NCBI GenBank assembly: GCA_034766995.1
Contig: CM068317.1
Span: 20,000,714 to 20,064,713 of the forward strand
DNA length: 64,000 nucleotides
Source: Acanthacorydalis orientalis
Taxonomy: Eukaryota; Arthropoda; Insecta; Megaloptera; Corydalidae
Direction: 5' to 3'
Positions 13,055-24,779 of the stretch are shown in pieces; position 1 is the stretch's first letter, and each line of letters begins with the position of its first letter. Made by a program: the position numbers and the translations under genes. Under the pieces are notes generated by a model, which had not been told where the DNA came from, made no database searches, and saw only the letters and a list, made by a program, of their open reading frames with translations.

Positions 13055-13085
<31 letters not shown>
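13051..13085. repeat. (AT)n microsatellite abutting mariner copy D
   Basis: An AT run starts within ten bases of the mariner right end, consistent with insertion at a TA target inside an AT tract. Confidence 0.9.
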
Positions 13086-13540
13086 GCAGGGTGTACATGA
13101 TATTTATTTTCAGTGTCATAGGGATACACGATCAAAAAAGTTTACAGACAGGCTGTAAATATGAATTAAAATTTCGGATCTTCTGGGAATTCAAGTCAAA
13201 AGATAATAATAATATAGGGGTTTAGAACATCGGGATAAACTACTCACACTCATACCTATTGATTTTCTGTCTAATATTTGCAAATACTGAAGATTTAAAA
13301 ATTGCTACATAAATTATCTTGGTTCATTAGTTGAAAAATGTTCATTTTCCGTTCAAATTAAGACAATATGTTTTTTCGTTAAATATACACTTAGAAGGAC
13401 ACTAAATAACAAAGGGGTAAAAATATTAGAAAAAAATTTGAAATGAAAGCAAAAGTTTCATTTATCATTCAAACTGAAAAACTTTAAAAATAATATCTAC
13501 TCAGTACTAGATCGTTAAACGCAGAAGGTTATGATAATTA

Positions 13541-13594
13541 CACATATACACGCTCATACACATATTTACACACCCACATACACATACTCACACA

Positions 13595-13630
<36 letters not shown>
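13541..13630. repeat. (AC)-rich then (TA)n compound microsatellite
   Basis: Degenerate ACACAC/CATACAC units run from about 13541, followed by about 15 TA repeats. Confidence 0.9.
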
Positions 13631-13632
<2 letters not shown>

Positions 13633-14175
13633 AAACATAAGAATTAAATCCAAAATAGTAAATATCATCAATTTATTGACAATCTAATCTGAAGACATAT
13701 AAATAAGTACAATATGTGGTTGTATTAATTGATGGAATGTGCTAATTATAAAAACAGATTTTTATAATAGAAATTCAAAAATATTTTTTTGGTGAAATGT
13801 AATTACAGTTGAAAACTATATTAAAATTACTTCAATAAGGATTATCTATTTAAAGTTATTTAGCCTAAACTTATTGATATTAAAAATGACATTGCAAAGT
13901 TTTAGTTCTTGTAAATGTGCATGCATTGAAATCACTCAGTGACTAGTACTTCTAATATAACTTAATATTCGATTTTTGTTCGAAATGTATGATTTCAGTT
14001 TAATACAGTCGCAAAATTTGAGCAAGATGGGTTTTAGATGGTAGAGTTCTATTTTAATTTTGTATTTTTTTTCAAAAATAGGAATAAATAATAAAATGAA
14101 AAACAAACATAAATTGATAATAAATTGTTAAACTGAAAAAAATATAAGAAATAATCATATAAATATATCAGTAGA

Positions 14176-14424
14176 GTGCATATTTTTAGGTTACAGATTT
14201 TTTTTACACATTTAGTGGAAGGTAAAAGATTTAATGACTTACTAACTTGTGAAATTGGAGAATTAAAAACGGAAACAGATTTGAATCAAAATAACTTGAT
14301 AGACTTGAACACTGTTTTCAAATCTACTGGATTAAACGATTACGATAATCGAATGTCAGCATTCATTATTAAGACTCTAAGTAAAAGACAAGTGAATAGA
14401 GAATTGGAATTTTTTCGATTATGA
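14176..14424 (+). CDS. unrecognised 82-codon open frame
   Basis: This frame is less repetitive than its surroundings and has a mixed amino-acid content (charged residues, LLT, ETDLNQNN, KRQVNRELEF). Nothing in it matches a family I know. A possible splice acceptor (ACATTTAG) lies near 14212. It may be a decayed transposon piece, an exon or chance. Low confidence. Confidence 0.15.
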   Translation: MHIFRLQIFFTHLVEGKRFNDLLTCEIGELKTETDLNQNNLIDLNTVFKSTGLNDYDNRMSAFIIKTLSKRQVNRELEFFRL

Positions 14425-14676
14425 TCCAAACATGAATCAGAAGTAAGATTTATAGCTTTTGTAAAATACTTAGTTTGACACTAGGAAATTGATAAAGAAT
14501 TGACTAAGAATAAAAAAAAAATAATTTTTAATGCGGGTATTATTATATATGCATAAAATAATTTGTAAATTTTATATTAATAAAGATTATAACATCTAAT
14601 AACGATTTTTGAATTTAATATTTCATTTCTTATACAAATATTAATTTTGATTTGTAAATTAGACATTAGATCCATT

Positions 14677-14743
14677 GTATATGTATATATATATATATAT
14701 TTGTATATGTATATATATATATATATATATATCTTTATATGTA

Positions 14744-14780
<37 letters not shown>

Positions 14781-14797
14781 TCGTATATATATATATG
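14677..14797. repeat. compound (AT)n/(TATG)n microsatellite
   Basis: Several AT runs separated by TTGTATATG, CTTTATATG and ACTCG interruptions. Confidence 0.95.
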
Positions 14798-15205
14798 ACC
14801 TTTTTTATTAACTATTAGTTAATTATTTAATATTTGTTAATAAATATCACTTTAATTAATAATTTATTAATATTACTAGCTACTTTTTAACATTTCTCTT
14901 AGTTTATAATGTATAAAAAGTTTGTAATTAATAAAATATTACCTATTTATAGATTAATTACAGTAATTCATAGTAATTATTTGCAAATAAATTGTGTTAA
15001 CCTTACATATTTTATTATGCTAATATTATTTGAATGAAAAAACATATACAAATAGTTAATGTTTAAATTAGTACAAAATGGATCAATTTCGCAACCCAAG
15101 CGATGATTTGAATACTTGGTCCAAGTAATTATTAAAAAATTGTCTTAAGGAGCATGAAATAATTTTACTATTTTGTTTTATTTGGTCAATCTTAATTAAT
15201 AATTG

Positions 15206-15229
15206 ATATATATATATATATATATATAT
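15206..15229. repeat. (AT)n microsatellite
   Basis: About 12 repeats. Confidence 0.9.
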
Positions 15230-15449
15230 CATATATTTAAAAAATTGAAAAATAAATCTAATAAACACTTTTGATTGGTAATTTGGAACTCGTTTACAGA
15301 AAATATAATTATATTTTATGGATATAATTAATTCTTATGCACTTTTGATGACCTTTCTATGTCATTATAACTTCTTCAATAAACGTTTTCTGTTAAATTC
15401 CATTACATTTTTATGTTGTATTTTGTTGATGAATATACTGTGTATTCAC

Positions 15450-15625
15450 AATACAGTTCTGACACTGTGGCTAAATTCTCTTTCACAAATGAATTTTTTT
15501 TCACCCCAAGAATCACAATTTTTTTTCTAGTCAAAAATGTTCAATAAATAATTAATGATCATTTTTGATTGTCGTTTACGCGACTTTTAATGGCGATGTC
15601 ATCATCTTTCAAACGCTGAGGTACA
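15450..15625. repeat. dispersed repeat, copy 2
   Basis: Shows the shared order CTAAATTCTCTTTCACAAATG, then AAAAATGTTCAATAA, then ATGGCGATGTCATCATCTTTC. Similar order and words appear at 41390-41550 and 55540-55720. Similarity is by eye and imperfect. Confidence 0.45.
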
Positions 15626-15828
15626 GAATAATCATGTGGGGTTTTCTGTATTTTGGCGGTTTCAATAGTTCATTAAATATTTTAGTTTCAGTAATTCTTG
15701 TAAGCATTTTTGAGTTCATTTTAATATTTAAATGTAATGTATGAAATAAATTCACTATTTCTTATTTTATTAGATATAAAATAGAGAAATATTTTTTAAC
15801 GTTTGTAGTTAATAAACTTTAGCAATAT

Positions 15829-16646
15829 ATGAGGGTCATTTGATAAGTTTGGTAAATCTTTATGATGTGGCGCCACCATTCATTTGATATCGTTACGGCT
15901 ATGAAGTCACTTTTCAAACTAACATAGGCGGAATTTCAGCCAGAAGTGAGGAATTATTCGCCTTCTACAGATGTTTGAAGTGAGCATTGTAGCAGTTGCC
16001 GTAAAAATGACAAAAACGAGTAGACCTTTTTGCGTAGATTTGTCATCTTGGATAAAATATGGATGCACTACTACACACCTGAGTCGAAGCAGCAGTCAAA
16101 GTAGTGGACAAGGACTGATGCAAGTGTGCCGAAGAAGGCGAAGACCGTTTTATCGGCTGGGAATGTGATGACCACTGTTTTTTGGAATTCCCAAGGAATC
16201 ATCCTGATCGACTATTTAATGAAATGAAAAACTATAACAGGAACCTATTAGACAAATTATAGGACCGTTTGAAAGAAGAGATGAAACAAAAACGACCAAG
16301 AACGGGACATAAAAAACTGTTCTTTTACCAGGACAATTCGCTGTCCCATATATCGATCATCGCAATAGCAACATTGCACTAATTAGACTTTAAATTGTTT
16401 CCTTATCCACTGTATTCTCCGGATTTTGGCCCGTACATCTTCTTCCTCTTCCCAAACTTGAAAATTTGGCTCGACGGGAAGAAATTCTTATCGAATGAAG
16501 ATGTCACCACCATCAATGCATATTTTTAGACTCGCTGGACCAAGTGCACAGCCCTCGATGGAGACTGTGCTGAGAAATAAAATTGTTTTTTTCTAAAAAA
16601 TGGTGTTAAACTTTTTTTTACTATACTTATCAAACGACCCACGTAT
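15829..16646 (+). mobile_element. degenerate mariner with 28-bp terminal inverted repeats
   Basis: About 815 bp. The left end GAGGGTCATTTGATAAGTTT and the right end (inverse GTGGGTCGTTTGATAAGTAT) form terminal inverted repeats between TA-rich flanks. Inside is a broken mariner transposase (see the pseudogene entry). At about 0.8 kb against the usual 1.3 kb, it lacks much of the N-terminal region. It belongs to a different family from the TTAGGTTGGT elements. Confidence 0.85.
15990..16575 (+). pseudogene. mariner transposase catalytic-domain remnant
   Basis: Read over several frames, it shows remnants of an ESKQQSKQWT-type region, TTVFWNSQGIILIDYL, the second Asp in FYQDNSLSH and the third Asp in YSPDFGPYIFFLFPNL. 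These are mariner landmarks with the D34D-type spacing. The first Asp (normally SDE) falls in a degraded part near 16030. Stops and frameshifts rule out an active protein. Confidence 0.85.
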
Positions 16647-17606
16647 ATTATTTATTTAAAATTATAATCTTATTTTTTTATTTCTGTGATCCTATTGATA
16701 TATTATCTTGATAGACTTTGTCTTTATGGATCGTTTTTGTTCTTCACTATTAGTTTGTAGGAATGTAAACTGTCTTTAGATAAAAGTTACTTAATTTGAG
16801 TTATTTAAAATTCATCTGAAGATGGGATACGTGCTGAAACTAGTAGAAAAAATAAATATTTTATTCATTTCGTGGCATATAATTGTCTTGAAGTACTTTT
16901 TGTTTTTATTATGTAAAAAATATTTGACTGCAACTAATACTTAATTATCATTTTCATACTACATATAGAAAAATCTTTCTGGGATATTTTTTCACAAATA
17001 AATCTTTTAAGGGTTATGCTAAACAAATTTCAAGAAAAACTATTATATCTGTAAAATTTGTAATATGTTCTTTCAAAACTAATACATATAAATTATGTAC
17101 GTTTTACAAATTTTGTGAGTAATACATATTTTTATATGTATTTGAAATTAAAGAGAAATAGAATTATAATAATACGTATTTTTTAACAATGTAATAACCC
17201 TCTAAACGACTTACATAATAACCTTAGGATTGATACCCTTTACCCTTTCTCAAATCCATATCATTTTTATCTTCAATAGATCTTTTTAGATCCTTAAAAA
17301 AGTACTAAATATTTGTCTTTTCGAAAATTTATTTATTAAAAAAATATGGAATGTTAGAAGCGGTTGGAAGAAAATATAGTCTATTACTTTTGATAATGTT
17401 AGAATTTCTGGTAATAATCAAAGCCTTAAAAGTTTTTTTTATTGAAACATAGAAAGTCAATAAAAGCTTCATCAGTTACTTGGCTTCAGATCAAATTTTA
17501 TACGTTTCGGTTGTGTTTGTGTTTTAAATTTAATACACAAGCAAATAAACAATCATTTGTTATGTAATATAAAAACTTATATTTTAATGTTTTAAGAAGT
17601 TAAAAT

Positions 17607-17666
<60 letters not shown>

Positions 17667-18294
17667 CATACATTTAAAACGTGTTATCTTTATTTATTTA
17701 TATTCTTTTCTTTAATTTAATTTAAAGGTCTTAATTCATCACAACTGACAATAAAAATTAGCATTATTCTTTCAAGAGTATACAAAAATAAATTTACAAT
17801 ATATGTTTGAATTAAAAAATGGACTAGTAATTAATAGTTATGAAATACAATATATTTATGTTTCAGATAAATCATAAAAAAACATTACTTTTACAATTCA
17901 TAAAACATATTTTTTATAATTATACTTCTAGTAATTAAAGAAATAATATGTGTATTTCATGTTTGTTATTGCATGTATCTAAAGTATTAAAATAGCGATC
18001 GACCTGTTCGAAATATAAATTTTTCGAACCTCGAAATAATTATATAGATAAAAATAATTTATACATGTATGTTGTACACATATATAGACACTCGAAACGA
18101 TAGAATATATTACAGTGTATCACCTATATAATTGAAACAACTAATTCTTTTTATCTAAACAGGCAGTGAAATAGTTTCAATAGGATATAATAAAGCTCAA
18201 TAGCAATGTTATGCTAATTTTTTTTACTTAAGCCAACAAGTTTAAATGACTTTTAAACTAGTATGTACGGGCATTTTTATAATAATGAGATAAT
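16647..18294. other. AT-rich noncoding stretch
   Basis: Contains a motif near 16810 (TCATCTGAAGATG followed by GCTGAAACTAGTAG) that shares its first 13 bases with the fold-back right arm at 1380. There is also a microsatellite at 17609-17673. No gene recognised. Confidence 0.45.
17609..17673. repeat. (AT)n(ACAT)n microsatellite
   Basis: About 26 TA repeats followed by three CATA units. Confidence 0.95.
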
Positions 18295-18570
18295 AATATA
18301 GGTCTGGCAAGAACGTTCTGGCATCGATCTGAAATATTTTTTTCTTATCAGAGACATCTCGACTCTATTTATGCAGTTGTCGTTATCTTTAGGATTGAAT
18401 TCGTGTGTGTGTGTTTGTGTGTGGCACATGACGTTACTTAATCGATATTCGATGCAGACTATACGCACTAAATCATGTACAGCTATCTTTTTATATTCGA
18501 TCGGCGATTCTATAAAGACGATATAATCTATAATTTGAGCCGGATTCGATTAATATATGCAAAATACACT
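18295..18570. promoter_or_regulatory. less AT-rich island, possible regulatory element
   Basis: This segment has more balanced composition and several CG-containing words (ATCGATATTCGATG, GATCGGCGAT, GCCGGATTCGAT), plus a (GT)n run at 18404-18422. No coding family fits the overlapping frames. Being in the long flank of a developmental zinc-finger gene makes an enhancer conceivable, but only by inference. Confidence 0.2.
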
Positions 18571-19828
18571 TTGGGAAACTGGTTTTCTGTAAGATATTTT
18601 CATAACACGAGATTGGTTTTAAAGTTGTTCGATTTTTTTATAAACATAAACTACTTTTTACTTTAATAGAATTCGATATCATTGGCTTCTGACAATCAAC
18701 GGAATGATTTTTACCTGTGACCAGAATTATGTATGTTAATAAAAATATAATATTTGGATTTATTTCAATTATAATGTTACTCTTTCGATTGGTTTTGATT
18801 TATATTTTACTGTATGAAATTTTATTTATATACTTGTATATATTTATACAAACGTATATGTATATATGTATGTATGTGTGTATGTATATATATATAGGGA
18901 GAACGTTTCACCAAACAAATGTTTTTATTACTATGAAATATAATTAGCAATAGCAGCAACAAAAAGTATATTATTTACACCATTAAAAGTGTATATTTAT
19001 TAAATTATTTATAAAAAAAGATAAGAAGGAAAAACCGAATAAACTTAAATATTTCTAAATACTGCTAAACTCAGATACAACGAGTGTTGGGAAATTGAGC
19101 ATATTTCCTCGTTATAATTATTATTTGTTTTATTAGGGACGTACTCTCGATTTTTTTATACGCTTTCTTTCAACGATGAATTTTCTGAAAAAAATATTGT
19201 TAAACTCAATTCTCAAATTCACAATTTTTGTGTTTTCAAATGGAAAAACCGCAAATTTTGTGATTATTGGACAAACTTTTTTTTAATGAAAGAAAGTGTT
19301 ATAAAATAGGTTCATTAGAAAGAGATTAGTGACCTTTATATATATCATCCAAAAGATAGCTCTCTGAGACGATAGTTTTTTTTGGAAAACATCAATGAAT
19401 TCCTAGATCTACGTCTGGCTTCAAAGGGTTAAATATAGCAGATATTTAATTAAAACAGTAATGACATAAATAGACACACACAGTTTTATATTTAAAGATG
19501 TGTAGGGCAGAAAGAAAGACGCAAATAAAATCGTAATCAAGGGATGAGTAAAAAGAAAATTATCCAGTTATTTAGAGGATCCCCAAATAAACATCAATAT
19601 CGTGTTTTTGAATGTTAAAGCTTACAGGTATTTGTTATTTCAAAGCATCTACTTTGGTCACTATTTATGCATTCAAGCAATGGTATGTGAAGTTCAAAAT
19701 AAGTCACAAGATAAGCATTCGATTACAATTCATTTATGTCTTCATAGATTGAATATATGTTGCTTTATTACAACATATGGCCTGTTTAGTACAAAATTGT
19801 AAATATTAAAAATGTTGTGGCATATAAT
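18571..19828. other. AT-rich noncoding stretch
   Basis: Contains an AT/TATG tract at 18835-18896. A GGGTTAA end at 19426-19432 looks like a lone piggyBac-type right terminus, with no partner found. No gene recognised. Confidence 0.45.
18835..18896. repeat. (TATG)n/(AT)n microsatellite
   Basis: TATATGTATGTATGTGTG-type units ending in a TATATATA run. Confidence 0.9.
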
Positions 19829-20075
19829 TGAACCCTTTGATTGCTCTAAGGCCTTTAGGCCCTTAATATCACCTGACCAGTGCTATAGGCGCATTTAGGC
19901 GCTTAACTCATATCGCCTGTATAGTGCTGAAGTTGCCTTTAGGTGCTCAATTGACATTGTTGAAATGATGCTGTTGGTGCCTAAAGGCGTGGCTCTCATA
20001 GCGTCAGTCACGGTTAAATGTCTACCGTCTGCCACGCGCACTCAGGATTAGATTTCGCCGCAGCGAAAGGGTTAA
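19829..20075. mobile_element. piggyBac-type MITE candidate with GCCTTTAGGC repeats
   Basis: About 247 bp. The left end reads TGAA-CCCTTTGATTGC, and the inverse of the right end reads TTAA-CCCTTTCGCTGC. This gives matching termini at an intact TTAA on the right and a mutated one on the left. Inside are four GCC(T/A)TTAGG(C/T)-like units (about 19848, 19886, 19933 and, inverted, 19976). Much less AT-rich than its flanks. No coding sequence. Confidence 0.6.
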
Positions 20076-20565
20076 AAACGCATCATATTGGCGATTCGTA
20101 TTCTTTAACATTTCTATCCTCTGAGCATAAACTATTAGTGTTAGATCTATTTCTGTATTATAAAATCTTTAATTCTAAAGATATTTGCCTTTGTATATAA
20201 GTTAACGGACATAAAATGAACACTATTTGAAACAGTGTTTGTTTTACAACAGTAAGTTTCAGCTTGAATTTAGAAAGAAGATGCTATTTTGAATATTTCA
20301 TAATTGAGCATTTTTCTAAATTATACATCGTTGTCAGGCAATGTATGTCTTGTAATATAGGTATTTGAAACGTGATTTAACTGGTTGTAGGGAGCAAAAC
20401 CTGAATCAAGGATAGAAATGAGTATGGTGAGGGTGAGGCTGAAGTGAAGGTGGTGATGATCTCAGCTAGGAGCTCAAGTTTCATTTACTCTTACGGGAAG
20501 TAATAAACTGGAGAGCTTCACGCGCAACAAAGTTTGGCGCAGGGGTTAACAATCTTGACAGTTTG
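20076..20565. other. unassigned stretch, less AT-rich from 20380
   Basis: A purine-rich segment (20415-20465) and a CGCGCAACAAAGTTTGGCGC word precede a GGGGTTAA at 20542-20549. The last looks like another unpaired piggyBac-type right end. No gene recognised. Confidence 0.35.
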
Positions 20566-20645
20566 TTAACCGCTTAAGTGAGAAGTTTGCGAAGATAACA
20601 AGTGGGGAACACGGATATATCCGTCATACCTACTTAACGGGTTAA
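20566..20645. mobile_element. 80-bp TTAA-bounded mini-MITE candidate
   Basis: Bounded by TTAA at both ends. The left end TTAACCGCTTAAGT and the inverse right end TTAACCCGTTAAGT match at 12 of 14 positions. A perfect palindrome ACGGATATATCCGT lies at 20611-20624. The size and TTAA target suit a piggyBac-type deletion derivative, but the element is so short that the call is tentative. Confidence 0.45.
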
Positions 20646-20783
20646 TGAAACATCATGTTTCTTAAGTAATATAACAAGTATACTTGATGTAAAATTGAAA
20701 ATAAAAAATTTCTACCATAATAGAAAAGTAAATATCAAGTGTTGCTTAATAATGGATCCGAGATTATATGTTTGTTTAATATA

Positions 20784-20822
<39 letters not shown>

Positions 20823-23317
20823 ATATGTATGTATATATATATGTATGTATATATATATATATATATAGTTATTGCTGTGATCGTAAACTATTCAGGAATT
20901 TAAAATAGTATTTGGATAGAAAAATTATAACAGAATGAATTTAAACGCATCGATCTCTACTTTATTTGCTTTACAAATAAAATAACTTTCTTCATTCATG
21001 CCAGCACAACAAATAAGTACCGTTTGAACCTACATAAACTTATAAATATGTGGGTGTTAGTTTACAACAGGTCTGTGTTATGAGAAAATCGTGTGTAATA
21101 CAATAATACAATTGATGAAGCCCTTAAATCTGTTCAAAAGAATTGTTATTTCTTGGAATATATTTTTATTGATACAATTTTAAATATTTCTATCATAAAT
21201 TTTAAAAGTATTTTAATATATACTTTTTTAATTATCACAAATTTTATTTAAAATATTTTTTTTATATGAATAAATTTTAAATTTTTAATGTACATTTTTT
21301 TGTTTGTTGCACTTAATGTGTTTGTTAAATTTTGATTTTGTTTTTAAATCGAAATAAATGCATTCTTAAAATAGTACAAATTTCTTTTTATTTCAAATAT
21401 AAATGATGAACAGATATTTATTTATTTAATTGAGTACAGGTTCGATATTTCGATGAATACTATTTTTTTTCAGTGAAACAAATATCTGGGTGATTATTAA
21501 CACTTCGATTACAATAATGGCTTTAAGTAATATAAACAATAAAAATATAAAATGAATTTTGAATTTAATCATTTTCGATTCTGAAAAGTATATAGTAAAA
21601 GTATAATTAAAATTTTTCTGTATTTTTTACTGTTTAATATATTATGATGTAAATGAATTTAAATATGAGATTAACATTATTGTATCAAATATGAAATTAT
21701 TTATAAAATTGAAAAAAATGATACAAAGTATGAAATAATTTACAAAATCGAATATTCTTCTTGTTATATTTCTCAGTGCTACTTTTTTGTAGTTTGTTAC
21801 AATAATTTGGTCTTATTTAACATTTTAAGTATGATTTTTTTTGGATTTATTTCTCAATCGAATTTTAAAATTAACAATTTAGTTTAAACATAGATTTAAG
21901 AAATAAAGTTTAAATAGAAGTATAAATAAGGCTGAAAACATGTTTCTATGAATATTTATTACTAAAAAGTAGAAACCAATTCAAATAAACTACAAGAAAA
22001 TTGGCATTAAATATAAATTCATATAGAAGGAACAACTGCCAACATTTTGTTCCCAAAGTATGTTTCCCAAGGTATAGTTTATTATTATGTTATATTATCT
22101 GAGACAAAATATTACTATTAGTCGACTTTGAAAGGATAACCGTATGAGTTAATTAGTAGTAAATTTGTTTCAGAAATATGTAACAAGACCAAAATGAAAA
22201 CTGTTGCTTGTGTGGATTAGAATTCATATACATAACGAGAGAAAATTATAATGTGATTCACATGTAAAGAAAATACAAAATATAATTTTAAAAATGGAAA
22301 TATGGAAACATAAAATAATTGTATGAAAGAGTAGTATTTTTTTTCTCAAAAAATAAGGCAATATAATTGATAATGAGTAAATGATTGATTAAAAAATGTA
22401 TGGCGTGATAAATGTTTTTGAAGTTTTCAATCTTAGAGAGTAATTGACATGTAAATAAAATTAATATTTTTATAATAATTTATAAATATAATGTTTCGAA
22501 TATTTAATTGCTGTCGGCTACTTTAAAAGTAACTGTACGTAAAAAATAATTCGTTACTATTTTTTAATAACTGATTTCGTATTAAAATGAATAGAAAGGG
22601 AATTTCACAGTACCTGCTTTTCGACGAAAATCTATTTTGAGAAAATAATAAAAAGTTTACGTGGAACTTATTACTTATATATATATATATAATAGATAGT
22701 ACTTTTTTGTGTATCTAACCTTAATTAACACTTCAAGGTCTGAAAAATTATGCATGAATCAGCTTAGATATTCGTGTTTAATACACAGTGGCAACACACA
22801 GCATACACTTAAAATATTTAATATTCGGATTTTAAGTTTGTTTTTTATTTATTTTAATTGTAAATAATAATCACTGCAAAAGTGAATCACTGTGAATTTT
22901 ACACTAGTACCTTAGAAAATATTACTTAAAAAATAAAAGGTTATTTGAATAACCAAACGAATTAGTTTTGATTCGTTTGGATTATATGTTAATTATATTT
23001 TCATTTCATCAGAGATATAAACCGCGCATAATAAATGCTCCTAATTTAAATATTTTCGAAGAGATATACTTTTAGTAGATAGTACTAATTTATTTTTTAT
23101 TATTTTCGACTTGATAAAAAAAGAAACTAAAGACATTTTTATGTAACTGTTTTCTAAATATAAAAAAATAGTTGATATTATTTGGAAGAATGTGCAGAAT
23201 TTTAAATGCAGTGATGGATACAGATCATCATATTAAATACATGAGTACATTTTTAACATTTCATACCTCAATATATAAAATATATAATATTTTCAATACT
23301 AAGTATTCATTAAGACT
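20646..23317. other. AT-rich noncoding stretch
   Basis: Contains the compound microsatellite at 20787-20867 and a short AT run near 22678. No gene recognised. Confidence 0.5.
20787..20867. repeat. (AT)n/(GTAT)n compound microsatellite
   Basis: AT runs alternate with GTATGTAT units. Confidence 0.95.
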
Positions 23318-23612
23318 AATACTAACTGATGCAAGTGAAACTAGAGCCGAAGAAAGCAAAACTAAGCAACGACTCAGAACAACTGAGATGAGGGTGCTAA
23401 GATTGATTGCAGTAAAAATTCTCCACAACAGAATACCCAGTCGAGAAATTATAAACATATGCATGTGGAAGTCATAATAAAATTTAGAAAGATCATAAGG
23501 AAGGAGTGGAATGCACAGGTCGATCGCATGAACTAAGATCGTCTACCAAAAATCGCGAGAGATAGGATACCCCAAGAAAGAAGACTCAGAAAATTCTCGA
23601 AAAAATTGTTTG
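23318..23612 (+). mobile_element. non-LTR retrotransposon 3' fragment (reverse transcriptase C-terminal tail)
   Basis: A reading frame from about 23322 gives DASETRAEESKTKQRL, then RTTEMRVLRLIA and a region rich in Ile/Arg. After a frame change near 23470 come KEWNAQVDRMN, RLPKIARDR and a PQERR stretch. This order (RRLxTTEMRxLRxIxG, then WxxHVxRM, then RLPK) is the familiar C-terminal tail of insect non-LTR endonuclease/reverse-transcriptase proteins. The catalytic domains are absent, so this is a 5'-truncated dead copy. Confidence 0.75.
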
Positions 23613-23810
23613 CTACTTCATCCATTTATTACTTGTACTAACATTTTATTAAGAAGTAACGTAATAATATATAATATACTCATTTATCAATTGGAAATAC
23701 TTTTTTTATGTGATGAGAAGATATTTTAAAGTTCCTAGATCGTAAGACTGAGACTAATTTAATTTTGTTCAAAATATGTCAATTAATGACAATGAAAAAT
23801 CGAAAATCGT
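23613..23810. other. AT-rich spacer
   Basis: No feature seen. Confidence 0.5.
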
Positions 23811-24044
23811 TTAACTCTTTGTACTCAGAGATTTTTTTCACTTCACTTACCAACAACTCGAATATATTTTTTTAACAAAATAGTAAGTAGTAAATAACTT
23901 CAAATAAAGTAGCATTGTAAATAATTTCTTTATTAAAATGAAACTTCAAAAATATATTTATTAATTCATGTTTTATAAAAAAAAATGTTATTTGTTAGAT
24001 TTACGATTCCTCGTTAGAGGTGACAGTCGAGTGGAAAGAGTTAA
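23811..24044. mobile_element. piggyBac-type MITE candidate (234 bp)
   Basis: TTAA flanks both sides. The left terminus TTAACTCTTTGTACTCAGA and the inverse right terminus TTAACTCTTTCCACTCGAC agree at most positions, giving a clear terminal inverted repeat. The interior is AT-rich and noncoding. The TTAA target and the short inverted repeat beginning with C/T runs fit piggyBac-mobilised MITEs. Confidence 0.65.
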
Positions 24045-24211
24045 ATATTAATATAATAAAATGTAGTCATTGGTAGAAGATTTTTAATAGAAAGTAAGTC
24101 AGCCATATACAGAAAAACCGATGAATATATGACTCAAATAGCAGGATTAAATATTTATTACAATTTTAGGCAGTTATTTCAGAGAAATTGTATAGAAAAC
24201 AATGTTCTATT

Positions 24212-24217
24212 ACACAT

Positions 24218-24273
<56 letters not shown>
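24212..24273. repeat. (AC)n(AT)n(GT)n self-complementary microsatellite
   Basis: An AC run, then about 17 AT repeats, then a GT run. The two flanks are reverse complements, so the block can fold on itself. Confidence 0.95.
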
Positions 24274-24592
24274 AATCATTTATGTATATTTATATTTAAA
24301 TATATACATATGTAAAATAAAAGAATGGTAATTTACATGAAAAACCTCATAACATTTATTGTTATGAATTTAAATAAACTTTATGTTAATTCTTTGTATT
24401 CACTACACCGCTATTTGAAAAAGTATTAAAATAAATCAACTATTCCATCAAATTGACTACTGTAAAATAGTGGATTTGAATTTGGTCTTTTTTTACTCAA
24501 AACTAAACAAACATATTCTGTTCTGTTACAGAGAATTGTTAAACGTTCATTACTAGAATTTATTACATCCACACATCGTTTTGTATTTCCTC

Positions 24593-24779
<187 letters not shown>

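Larger units (their letters stand above)
13046..15449. other. AT-rich noncoding stretch with microsatellites
   Basis: Holds AT-type microsatellites at 13051-13085, 13601-13630, 14677-14797 and 15206-15229. One 82-codon frame (14176-14424) is noted separately. Otherwise nothing recognised. Confidence 0.5.

Noticed and set aside
19426..19432. GGGTTAA as a piggyBac right end
   Set aside because: No matching left terminus was found within a plausible distance, so no element is called.
20542..20549. GGGGTTAA after GGCGCA as another piggyBac right end
   Set aside because: No convincing left partner was found.
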